Assembly: GCA_022822275.1 (NCBI GenBank)
Contig: JAJEBZ010000170.1
Location: 1 to 57,369 of the forward strand
Source of the DNA: Candidatus Poribacteria bacterium
GTDB taxonomy: Bacteria; Poribacteria; WGA-4E; WGA-3G
Direction: 5' to 3'
Length of the DNA: 57,369 nt
Every line of letters starts with the position of its first letter. Within the stretch, counting starts at the first letter, position 1. Below the pieces are notes generated by a model that saw nothing but the letters and a program-made list of their open reading frames with translations, searched no databases and had not been told where the DNA came from. The position numbers and the translations under genes were made by a program. Below, piece by piece: positions 18,782-27,609 of the stretch.

Positions 18782-19921
18782 ATGATTAATTCTGTTTTTC
18801 ACCGATACGCTCCCTGTCTGGCAGGATTCTGCGTGCTTTTGCTACTGACGGTATCAATACCTGTCCTTGCAGAAGGTGAAGGGGAAGCCAAACAAGACGA
18901 AAGCGAAGTCAAACAAGTCGTATGGGGAATGTCTATTGAGGAAGCAACCAAAATGTCCATTGAAACGGGTAAACCGATTATGATGGACTTCTATACAGAG
19001 TGGTGAGGATGGTGTAAGCGGCTGGACGCCGACACATTCACCGATGAACGTATAGTTGCTATTGCTGAGAAGTTCGTCCCCGTAAAGGTTAACCCTGAGC
19101 TCAAAGAACATCCCGAAAATGCGGAAGCCCAGAAAAAATACGGTGTTAGAGGATTTCCCGCAATCCTATTCATCGCCCCCGATGGTGGTGTTATCAAAAA
19201 CATCTCTGGCTACAAACCACCGGATCAATTCTTACCGGAAATGGAAGATGTTCTGAAAAAAGAGAAGGCATACCAAGAAGTATTAACGAAATTAAAAAAG
19301 ATGCCTGATGATCCGAAACTGAACAGCCAGATTGCTGTTTTCTATGTACAACGAGAACAACTTGATAAAGCGATGCCAATCAGTGAGAAGATGCCTGATG
19401 ATGTTGATCTGAACCGTGCTTTTGGTATACACTATCTTGGCAAAAATCAAATGGAAAAAGCACTCAAAATCAGTGAGAAGATGCCTGATGATATTGAGTT
19501 GAACACGGAATTTGCGTTGACGTACCTGAAAACAGCTAAGATAAAAGAAGCACTCCCGTACAGTGAGAAGGTCATGGCAAAAGACCCTGAAAACGAATCC
19601 GGACTTCTGCCGAAATTGCACACTCAAATCGGCCTCGCTTATGCCATGCAACTTCAACGTAAACCTGGCGATGCAAATCTTGCCAAGAACGCTGAAATGC
19701 ACTTCAAAAAAGTGGTTGACATGTATCCGAAAAGCGACGAATATGAACATGCTCAATACTATCTGGGTGTTACATACATGCTCAATAAGCAATATGATAA
19801 AGCAACAGAAGTACTTGAGAAGTTAGTCAATCACGCTACCAACGAACAGATGAAACTCAGTGCGAATAGTGCTCTGCAACGTCTGAAGCAATTGGCTACA
19901 GAAGGCGAAACCGACAACTAA
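18782..19921 (+). CDS. Predicted selenoprotein: secreted thioredoxin-fold protein with TPR-like C-terminal region; in-frame TGA at 19004-19006 read as Sec (UGWC)
   Basis: ORFs 18782..19006 and 19241..19921 share a frame; sequence between is open and encodes Trx fold (DFYTEW-U-GWCKRLDADTFTDE...YGVRGFPAILFIAPDG); N-terminal signal peptide. Confidence 0.75.
19012..19035 (+). promoter_or_regulatory. Candidate bacterial SECIS element
   Basis: GTGT-AAG-CGGC-TGGAC-GCCG-ACAC stem-loop starting 5 nt after the in-frame TGA; apical loop UGGAC begins 17 nt after the TGA. Confidence 0.5.
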
Positions 19922-20664
19922 ACTTTTAAATTAGCAACTTCTGCAGGGGTAAGAAATCGATATTGCCCTTGCGGAAGATTGCCCAACCGCAACATGCCGA
20001 TACGTATCCGTTTCAAACGGGTCACTCGGTGTCCCACCGCCTTAAACATCAGGCGTACCTGTCGTTTTTTTCCTTCGTGTATAATTACCCTATATTTTGC
20101 TACTATTCCATATTTGTTTGCTTTCTTTTTAACAGGTATATTAAGATCGTTTTTCACATCAAGTAGTTTTATGTTAGCAGGTGCTGTTTTCCCGCCTGTT
20201 ATTTCCACGCCGTTGCGTAGACGTTCAAGTGCGCGTTTGCTCAGAACACCATTCACCCATGCAATATACGTCTTATCAATCTCATAACTGGGATGCATCA
20301 ATTGGTAAGCGAAATCGCCATCGTTGGTGAATAGTAAAAGCCCTTCTGTCTCCAAATCTAAACGTCCCACTGGATAGATGGATTTAGGTAGTTCTGTTAG
20401 CAGGTCCATCACGGTTGGTCGTCCACGTTCGTCATGACGGGTTGTTATATAACCTGCTGGCTTATTCAACATGAGATAGATGCGTTCAGTAAGGGGTTCA
20501 ACCTGTCTTCCTTCAAACCGAATGCAATCCTTTTCCACATCAATTGGGTGTCCGGGAATGAGGATTGTTGTGCCGTTAACAGAGGCGTTTCCCTCACGAA
20601 TGGCTCGCTTGATTGCGCGCCGCGATGCGATACCTGCGGAAGCGATATATTTTTCAAGACGCAC
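19918..20664 (-). CDS. 16S/23S rRNA pseudouridine synthase (RsuA/RluB family)
   Basis: MRLEKYIASAGIASRRAIKRAIREGNASVNG S4-like domain, IYPVGRLDLETEGLLLFTNDGDFAYQLMHP. Confidence 0.92.
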   Translation of the reverse strand: MRLEKYIASAGIASRRAIKRAIREGNASVNGTTILIPGHPIDVEKDCIRFEGRQVEPLTERIYLMLNKPAGYITTRHDERGRPTVMDLLTELPKSIYPVGRLDLETEGLLLFTNDGDFAYQLMHPSYEIDKTYIAWVNGVLSKRALERLRNGVEITGGKTAPANIKLLDVKNDLNIPVKKKANKYGIVAKYRVIIHEGKKRQVRLMFKAVGHRVTRLKRIRIGMLRLGNLPQGQYRFLTPAEVANLKV

Positions 20665-20683
20665 GACTGTTCACCATCCATGA

Positions 20684-21325
20684 CTACGATTCTATTTTCC
20701 AATTTCTTTCTGTTGCTATTCTGCGGAGTTCACGATCAGGATTTACAGCGACTGGATTTCCGAACAATTCCAGTTTATAGACATCTGAGTGGTGGTTGCC
20801 ATACGCATAAGAGTCACTGAGATCAAACCCATGTGTTGTTGCAAGTTTTCTTGCCAGTGCTGCTTTGTTCTGTGCGTAAGGTCGCAAACCAACGCGGTTT
20901 CCGGTAAATCTTCCATTCGTCACCTCCAGTTCGTCCGCTACCATGATGTCGGTTTCAAAGTGATTATGAAAGTGTTCAACAAGGATTGACAACGAACCAG
21001 ACATCAGGATAACCGCACGGCCTGCATTGCGATGGGCATGTATGAGTGTTGATATATGAGGAACAATGCTTGCACGAAGTGAATTGACAAAGCAGTCACG
21101 GGCAAGGTTACTCAGGTGGTTTTCCTCTAAACCGCGTAGGTGAACTTTGTTTGATTTTGCATCGGGAAAAGACCTGACCTTGATGAAATAGGAGGTCCAC
21201 GCAAGCAAATTCGATATTGGAATCTCACCCTGTTTCAACAGATGTTTGAGAAAGACCTTCTCTGAAGAACGACGTATTAGTGTTCCATCAAGATCGAAAA
21301 TAGCACATGTGTTTTTCATATTCAA
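20684..21325 (-). CDS. HAD-IB family phosphatase (SerB-like)
   Basis: CAIFDLDGTLI motif I, ILMSGSL motif II, AYGNHHSDVYKLELFGNPVAVNPD motif III/IV. Confidence 0.85.
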   Translation of the reverse strand: MNMKNTCAIFDLDGTLIRRSSEKVFLKHLLKQGEIPISNLLAWTSYFIKVRSFPDAKSNKVHLRGLEENHLSNLARDCFVNSLRASIVPHISTLIHAHRNAGRAVILMSGSLSILVEHFHNHFETDIMVADELEVTNGRFTGNRVGLRPYAQNKAALARKLATTHGFDLSDSYAYGNHHSDVYKLELFGNPVAVNPDRELRRIATERNWKIES

Positions 21326-21328
21326 TTC

Positions 21329-22105
21329 TTATCGTATAAACAATTTAAGGTTTGCCCATGTCGTAGCCAGTTTGCCATTAGGAGTTACATCAAACAGTAC
21401 CCCTTCGTCCATATCCTGTTTGATTTCATCAGCGGAGAGGGCACGGTTGTAAATGGCGACCTCGTCTACATAACCTATTGCACCACCGAGAGATGTTTGC
21501 GATTTTCCAATGCGGAAGACAGCATCAACGCTGGTAATGTTTCCAGCTGGTGCATCGATTTCAACATCTAATTCACCATCAATATATTGACGAACCTTTT
21601 CACCATCATAGGTAGAAGCGACATGATGCCATTCTTCTAACTCAGGTTTAATCGTTTGTTTGTCGCGTGTTCCCTTATATCCTGCAATGTCTATCCACGT
21701 TTCAATTTGCGGTGAACCTGTAAACTCTGAGCTCCACTGAAGAACATACCCGCCTTTGTTTCCAGATGTCCTCCGTCCCATCAAATTAGAATCATTTTGT
21801 GATTCTTTAGGGAAAAACCACGTTTGAATCGTTATTTCGCCAGTGATGTCAAGTTCGTCAACGTCTTCAATTTCTACGTAATGTTCAGCACTTTCCAAAT
21901 GAATGCAACTCCCAATTTTTCCATCTGTAGACCATGTTGCACCATTTAGGGTTGCTTCCAGATTACTTTCGCTTGCATCCATTGCCATATCTCCACTTCC
22001 CTCATCAAAAGGAAGATATAACACAAGTGCCTTGTCGTCTTTTAGTGCCCAGGCATTGGCACTGAAGATAAGAACAAATATGAGAAAAGTCGTAATAAGT
22101 TTCAT
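21329..22105 (-). CDS. Secreted LamG-like (concanavalin A-like) domain protein
   Basis: Signal peptide; LYLPFDEGSG, DELDITGEITIQTWFFP, WHHVASTYDGEKVRQYIDGE, GYVDEVAIYNRALSADEI. Confidence 0.88.
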   Translation of the reverse strand: MKLITTFLIFVLIFSANAWALKDDKALVLYLPFDEGSGDMAMDASESNLEATLNGATWSTDGKIGSCIHLESAEHYVEIEDVDELDITGEITIQTWFFPKESQNDSNLMGRRTSGNKGGYVLQWSSEFTGSPQIETWIDIAGYKGTRDKQTIKPELEEWHHVASTYDGEKVRQYIDGELDVEIDAPAGNITSVDAVFRIGKSQTSLGGAIGYVDEVAIYNRALSADEIKQDMDEGVLFDVTPNGKLATTWANLKLFIR

Positions 22106-22254
22106 CTCAAACTCCTTTGTAGCAGTAAGGTTATACTGATTGATAAATAAACTTTGTATGTCTACATAAGATGCACAATCTAACAGATTATGCTACAAAA
22201 TATCGCACAAACTGAAAGTTTATGCTACACAAGTTCTATAGTTAATTTTCCATG

Positions 22255-23889
22255 TTAGAATTTTGAAATTTGTATTTCTTTCGCAGTAATAAACTCTAAT
22301 AGTGCCGGGGTCCCTTCCTGTGTTTTTTGGATACCGCGCTGGATCGCAGGAATAATTTGGTCTGGTGTTTCAACGCGTTCCCCATAACCCCCGAATGCTT
22401 TAGCCATATCTGCGTAATTACCGGAGATATCTGTACTGCGATATTTCTCAGTAGATACAGGCATAATCGGAATCTCAATTGCCATGGAGAAGTTGTTAAA
22501 AAGCACAGAGAGTATCGGTATTCTTTCCCGTACGGCAGTTTCAAAGTCCATACCGGTAAATCCGATAGCTGCGTCCCCCCAGACATTGATGCAGAGTGCG
22601 TCCGGTTTAGCGAGTTTCGCTCCCATTGCCAGACCGAGTCCGTATCCGAGTTGAGTTGTTTTCCCCCAACCGATATATGTAAGTGGGTTTTCACACTGCC
22701 AGAACGGGGAGAGTTGATCGCGCGGACTTCCCGCATCGTGTGTGATAATCGTGTTTTTGACATCAACGGTATGAAGGAGGTCCCAAATTACGCGATAGGG
22801 AGTCATCGGTACTTCCGTAGATGTAAGTTTTGGTTTCCACTGTTCCAACCATTCTGCTTTTACTGTACGGATCTCTTCAACGATAGCAGTCTTTTTTGTG
22901 TCTGATGTGCCATTGGAACGGTCACGCACAGCCGCCACCAATCCTTCCAAAATCAACCGGGCATCACCGACAAGGGCAGCATCCACAGGGACATCTTTGT
23001 TGATGTCTGCGGGGTCTAACGTTGCATGGATGACGCGTTTACCTTTAGGAATCGTTACTCCAAAATGTGTCCTACTAAAACTGCACCCGATTCCAAAAAG
23101 CAGATCCGTTTTTTGAAGGAAATGATGCACCGGTTTTGGAACGGAACGTCCACCTGAACCGAGTGCGTAAGGATGATTTTCTGGAAAGGCACTCTTTCCG
23201 CCTAAACTCGTAGTTACTGGTGCTGCGAGAAGTTCTGCGAGGTCTCTTAAAGCATCCCATGCTTGTGCATAGTGGACACCTTGTCCCGCATATATGACAG
23301 GACACTCGGCATTGATTAACGCATCTGCAACCGCTTCAATTTCTGCACTGCTTGGACCGTAGCGAACTCTTGGAACTGGTGTCGGCTCAAAGGGTTCAGG
23401 CACTTCTTGTGACATTAAATCTGTTGGAATTTCAACGAGTGCAGGCCTGGGTCTGCCGTTTCGGACTTGTGTGAAGGCACGCCGCATCACCTCTGGCAGT
23501 GCTTCTGGCACCGTGAGTTGTTCGCATGATTTTGTCACATGCCGATAGTTAAGTGCCGAATTGAAGTTCGGTTGGATTTGGGTCAATGGGCGCGCATATC
23601 CCATCGGTAAGACGAGGATGGGTGCTGAATCTCCATAAGCCTGTGCGACACCTCCGAACGCGTTTTCTGAACCAGGTCCGCTTTGCATGCAGAACACACC
23701 AATTTGTTGGCCAGAGGTCATCCTACTCATCGCGTCTGACATGTGTAGTCCAATACGTTCTTGACGAACAATGACAGTGCGTATGTCAACTTTTGCAGCT
23801 GCTTCAATTATAGGGTTGACAGGATACGCAAATAGATATTCCACTCCCTCTGTCTTTAGGACCTTGGCGACCGCATCAACAACTTTCAT
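22255..23889 (-). CDS. Thiamine pyrophosphate-requiring enzyme (acetolactate synthase-like)
   Basis: VLKTEGVEYLFAYPVNPI, GPGSENAFGGVAQAYGDSAPILVLP, NVWGDAAIGFTGMDFETAVRERIPILSVLFNN. Confidence 0.88.
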   Translation of the reverse strand: MKVVDAVAKVLKTEGVEYLFAYPVNPIIEAAAKVDIRTVIVRQERIGLHMSDAMSRMTSGQQIGVFCMQSGPGSENAFGGVAQAYGDSAPILVLPMGYARPLTQIQPNFNSALNYRHVTKSCEQLTVPEALPEVMRRAFTQVRNGRPRPALVEIPTDLMSQEVPEPFEPTPVPRVRYGPSSAEIEAVADALINAECPVIYAGQGVHYAQAWDALRDLAELLAAPVTTSLGGKSAFPENHPYALGSGGRSVPKPVHHFLQKTDLLFGIGCSFSRTHFGVTIPKGKRVIHATLDPADINKDVPVDAALVGDARLILEGLVAAVRDRSNGTSDTKKTAIVEEIRTVKAEWLEQWKPKLTSTEVPMTPYRVIWDLLHTVDVKNTIITHDAGSPRDQLSPFWQCENPLTYIGWGKTTQLGYGLGLAMGAKLAKPDALCINVWGDAAIGFTGMDFETAVRERIPILSVLFNNFSMAIEIPIMPVSTEKYRSTDISGNYADMAKAFGGYGERVETPDQIIPAIQRGIQKTQEGTPALLEFITAKEIQISKF

Positions 23890-23898
23890 AACTATCTC

Positions 23899-24705
23899 CT
23901 AAGGATTGGTAGGACTTCCCGCGTCCATCACAAGCGGAAAATGATCGCCCGCCAATTTGTCACCATCATCGACTGTGACAAAACGTTTCATCACATGATT
24001 GCCACTTGCATCGTAAAGGGTCTCACTTGTCATATAATGGACTGCTATAGCGCGACGGGGTTGACCACTGCTGTTAGCGTGTGAACCGTGCCACGTCAAT
24101 GAATGATGGAAATGCACATAGCCTTTTGGCACTGGACATAACTCAACTTCTAACTCATGCTCTTCAAAACGGTCTGGCATAGAATAGATGTCCTTGACAG
24201 AATGGAGAAAGGAAATTTGATTGCCCCAGTGGTAGGACCCTGGCACCATCCGCATGCATCCATTGCTTTCGTCGACATCGTCTAATGCAACCCAAGCGGT
24301 GACTTGGCTGGTCTTTGGTGTAAGGATGGGCCAGTAGGGTGAATCTTGATGCCACATGTTCACACCACCCACTTGCGGCGGTTTGTACTGTATTTGGTCG
24401 TGCCACACACGCACCTCTGTAGCAGATGTGAGTTGCCCAATTTCTTCAACAATGATAGGGTTATGAACCAGTTTGCGATAGGCGGGACTTGCCTCCCAGA
24501 TATTCACTATTTGCCAAACCGGTGTCTCTTCTCTACCACCGAGATTTACAATGTGTACCGGCTGCGGAATATCCTCTTTTTTGTAATCATCTATGACACG
24601 TGCCAATTCTGATCGTAATTCATCTACCTCTTCATCGTTCAAAACACAACTTCCAAGCAGAAAGCCCTTTTCGAGAAACGCGTGGATTTGGGCTTGGTTT
24701 AGCAT
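23899..24705 (-). CDS. Phytanoyl-CoA dioxygenase (PhyH) family protein
   Basis: MWHQDSPYWPILTPKTSQVTAWVALDDVDESNGCMRMVPGSYHWG, HFHHSLTWHGSHANSSGQPRRAIAVHYM. Confidence 0.92.
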   Translation of the reverse strand: MLNQAQIHAFLEKGFLLGSCVLNDEEVDELRSELARVIDDYKKEDIPQPVHIVNLGGREETPVWQIVNIWEASPAYRKLVHNPIIVEEIGQLTSATEVRVWHDQIQYKPPQVGGVNMWHQDSPYWPILTPKTSQVTAWVALDDVDESNGCMRMVPGSYHWGNQISFLHSVKDIYSMPDRFEEHELEVELCPVPKGYVHFHHSLTWHGSHANSSGQPRRAIAVHYMTSETLYDASGNHVMKRFVTVDDGDKLAGDHFPLVMDAGSPTNP

Positions 24706-24827
24706 ATTTGTCTCCTATAGTTTTTTTATCTTACGCATTATAGCATTTTTATTGACTTATGTCAACGTGTAGATTTGTGAGGGGTGTGTAAAGTTTTTGT
24801 CACCCAGAAGCGCGGATTACACGGCGT

Positions 24828-24990
24828 GTGTGCGGAATCGCGGATTACACGGATTTCACGGAGTGCGCGGATAAGACTGCTGCATTAGATCGTCTTGCTT
24901 AGAGAACACTTATCCGCTGTCATTACGATCTCAGGCTGGTATCTTATCCGCGCACTCCGCGTAATCCGTGAAATCCGCGATTCCGCACAC
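24828..24990. repeat. Long inverted repeat (48-bp arms)
   Basis: 24828-24875 GTGTGCGGAATCGCGGATTACACGGATTTCACGGAGTGCGCGGATAAG and 24943-24990 nearly reverse-complementary. Confidence 0.85.
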
Positions 24991-25147
24991 AATGGTAAAA
25001 TACTTGAAAAAAAACACGTTTTTGCTATTATATTAGGGTATAAGACATTGTTGGGAGCAATTAGCAATTCCCTGTGCTCCCACCTATCATTCGTCTTTAG
25101 GTTAGTTTGTATATTTAGGCAAACAAAACAGATCGGAGGATCATACA

Positions 25148-25291
25148 ATGAAATTCAAACATAAGTTAGGATATATATTTATCGGGTGTCTATTCACAAT
25201 CGCAGGATACATCCTCGCATCACTGGGCGGTATTACCACACATGCACAACAAGAGAAACAAGTGATTGACGAAATCGTTTGTAGAAAATAG
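25148..25291 (+). pseudogene. 47-aa ORF, membrane-anchored N terminus; possible truncated gene remnant
   Basis: MKFKHKLGYIFIGCLFTIAGYILASLGGITTHAQQEKQVIDEIVCRK*; SD GGAGG upstream; ends abruptly after the TM segment. Confidence 0.4.
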
Positions 25292-25316
25292 GAAGGAAGT
25301 AAAAGGAGATGTTTTT

Positions 25317-25937
25317 ATGGATAATCAATATACTCATGATGGAAAGCGTTTGGTTCTTTCAATAGCACGAGAACTTATCCTTGAGTTATTCAAAGGAAAA
25401 TCTAATGTTAGGAAACGAGACATTGATAACAAAGTTGAAGAAGTGCATAGGAACAGGGGTGGACTGGAGCATATAAAAAAAACCCATCCTGTTACTGATG
25501 CCTTGGACTCTCTCAAGAAAAACGGACAAGCAAATAATCTAAAAAGAGGGTATTGGAATATTTTTGCTGAAGAAAGTAAAGGCAATGATGATAAGGGTTG
25601 TGTCTATGTTTACTATTATCCAACCTACAAAGAACAAGCTAAATCTAAAGGTGAAGACAGATGGCCGTGTAAGATCGGATCCCATGCATCCTTGGATCCA
25701 AAGAGCAGAATAGCAGAGCAAGTGACAGGGATGCCAGAAGCACCGCAAACAGAGATTGTTATGTATACAGAAAACCCCCAACATATTGAACGTATTATAC
25801 ACTCTATTCTAAAGTTAAAGGAAAGGAATAGACACATTCAGGATGCTCCGGATAGTGAATGGTTTCTGATCTCACCAGATATTGCGAAAAGAGTCGTGAA
25901 GGAATTTGAAAACTTCCTAAATAGGATAAATATTTAG
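25317..25937 (+). CDS. GIY-YIG-like nuclease (T5orf172/MUG113-type) domain protein
   Basis: ORF; CVYVYYYPTYKEQ...WPCKIGSHASLDPKSRIAEQVTGMPEAPQTEIVMYTENPQHIERIIHSILKLK...SEWFLIS; SD AAGGAG before ATG 25317. Confidence 0.7.
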   Translation: MDNQYTHDGKRLVLSIARELILELFKGKSNVRKRDIDNKVEEVHRNRGGLEHIKKTHPVTDALDSLKKNGQANNLKRGYWNIFAEESKGNDDKGCVYVYYYPTYKEQAKSKGEDRWPCKIGSHASLDPKSRIAEQVTGMPEAPQTEIVMYTENPQHIERIIHSILKLKERNRHIQDAPDSEWFLISPDIAKRVVKEFENFLNRINI

Positions 25938-26098
25938 GAGTCCGCTCCAATGAACGACGATATGCTATCCGTGTCTCGTATTGACATAAAACCCCAACAC
26001 TGCTATATTGAGAAACATGAAAAAACAGATCGGAAGAGTGATAAAATATCGTAACAACGATACATATAACATCCCAACAATATGAAAAGGAAGTATCA

Positions 26099-27130
26099 AT
26101 GAAGAATAATTTTTCGGATTATGACAAAGCTATTCGGCTTAATCCTGATGATGCCAATGCATATTTCAATCGGGGAATGGCGAAGTCTGAATTAGGACAA
26201 TACGCAGAGGCGATTGCGGATTATGACACTGCTATTCGGCTAAATCCTGATGATGCCAAAGCATTCCACAACCGTGGTGCAGCAAAGAGTGAGTTAGGAC
26301 GGCATGCTGCTGCGATTGCAGATTATGACATCGTTATTCGGATCAATCCTGATGATACCTCGGCATACACCAACAGGGGATTTGAAAAGATTCAGTTAGG
26401 ACAGCACGCTGATGCGATTGAGGATTTTGAAATCGCTATACAACTCGCACCTGATGATGCCTCGGCATACCTCAACCGGGGAAGTGCAAAGCATGACTTA
26501 GGACAGCACGCTGATGCGATTGAGGATTATGACATCGCTATACAACTCGCACCTGATGATACCACGGCATATCTCAACCGGGCATTAACGAAGATTCAGT
26601 TAGAACAATACGCTGATGCAATTGCGGATAGTGAAATCGTTATTCAGCTCAATCCTGATAATGCCGATGCATACCAATATAGGGGAATGGCGAAGTTTGA
26701 GTTAGGACAACACGCTGATGCGGCTGCGGATTTTGACATCGCTATTCGACTCGAACCTGATGATGCCAAAGCATTCCTAAATCGGGGACTTCTGAAGTAT
26801 CGGTTAGGACTACACGCTGATGCGATTACGGATTTTGACTCCGCTATTCGCCTCAATCCTGATTTTGCCAAAGCATACTACAATCGCGGAAATGCGAAGA
26901 CTGAGTTAGGACAGCACGCTGCTGCGATTGCAGATTATGACTCTTATATCCGCCTCAATCCTAATTTTGCCAAAAAAGCATACTACAATCGGGGAAATGC
27001 GAAAGCTGAGTTAGGTCGAGCATTGAAAGCGAAGCAGGACTTCCAAACTGCTTTACAGCTTGCGATAAAAGCAGACGATGCAGAACTGAAAACTGATGCC
27101 GAGAAAGCACTGCGTATTCTTAATGAGTGA
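26099..27130 (+). CDS. Tetratricopeptide repeat protein (about nine 34-aa TPR units)
   Basis: Repeated DYDxAIRLNPDDAxAYxNRGxAKxELGQHAxAI. Confidence 0.95.
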   Translation: MKNNFSDYDKAIRLNPDDANAYFNRGMAKSELGQYAEAIADYDTAIRLNPDDAKAFHNRGAAKSELGRHAAAIADYDIVIRINPDDTSAYTNRGFEKIQLGQHADAIEDFEIAIQLAPDDASAYLNRGSAKHDLGQHADAIEDYDIAIQLAPDDTTAYLNRALTKIQLEQYADAIADSEIVIQLNPDNADAYQYRGMAKFELGQHADAAADFDIAIRLEPDDAKAFLNRGLLKYRLGLHADAITDFDSAIRLNPDFAKAYYNRGNAKTELGQHAAAIADYDSYIRLNPNFAKKAYYNRGNAKAELGRALKAKQDFQTALQLAIKADDAELKTDAEKALRILNE

Positions 27131-27267
27131 GTAGGAGCACTTTATGTAATATGAGATTGCACTATCCTATAACTGTAGGGGCATGTAAGAAGGTTTTACA
27201 AAGTAAACTGTGCTATGCTTGATAACGTTCTATTATTCTAAAATCACTTTGAAAGAGGGTAATCCTC

Positions 27268-27372
27268 GTGGCGAAATCTAAAGGCGGAAAAGGTGGTAAC
27301 ACGCGCTATCCACAGAACAAGCCGTCAACAACCGGTAATAAGTCTGGTGGCGGGGTCTCCCCGCCCGTTTAG
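27268..27372 (+). CDS. Small basic Gly-rich ORF (VAKSKGGKGGNTRYPQNKPSTTGNKSGGGVSPPV)
   Basis: 34 codons, GTG start preceded by GAAAGAGGG; 3' end merges with a palindromic repeat. Confidence 0.35.
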   Translation: MAKSKGGKGGNTRYPQNKPSTTGNKSGGGVSPPV

Positions 27373-27609
27373 AAAGCCTTTCTATATAGGGACGAGGTAA
27401 CCTCGACCCTACAATAAAGGTGTGATATTATGATTTATGGGATGTACTGTAGCACATCCCCAGAATTTTTGAAGTAACGAAAATCCGTTACCACTAATAT
27501 AACATGTCCGCGTTAATGTGCCAACTTTTCTTGAAATTGTGTCAAATCTGTGTTAAAATTTCATTTTCACAAATTCAACCTGATAGTAAGTAACTTACGG
27601 TGAAAAGAA

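Noticed and set aside
18782-19240. Treating the Trx gene as a simple pseudogene or two separate genes
   Set aside because: Frame is preserved across the TGA, the only lesion falls exactly on the catalytic Cys codon, and a hairpin follows; selenocysteine explains it better, although a point mutation cannot be excluded without selA-D evidence.
26027-26038. AGATCGGAAGAG, matching the first 12 nt of an Illumina adapter
   Set aside because: The match stops after 12 nt and the flanks continue as normal intergenic sequence; a chance match is plausible, though worth a glance at read support.
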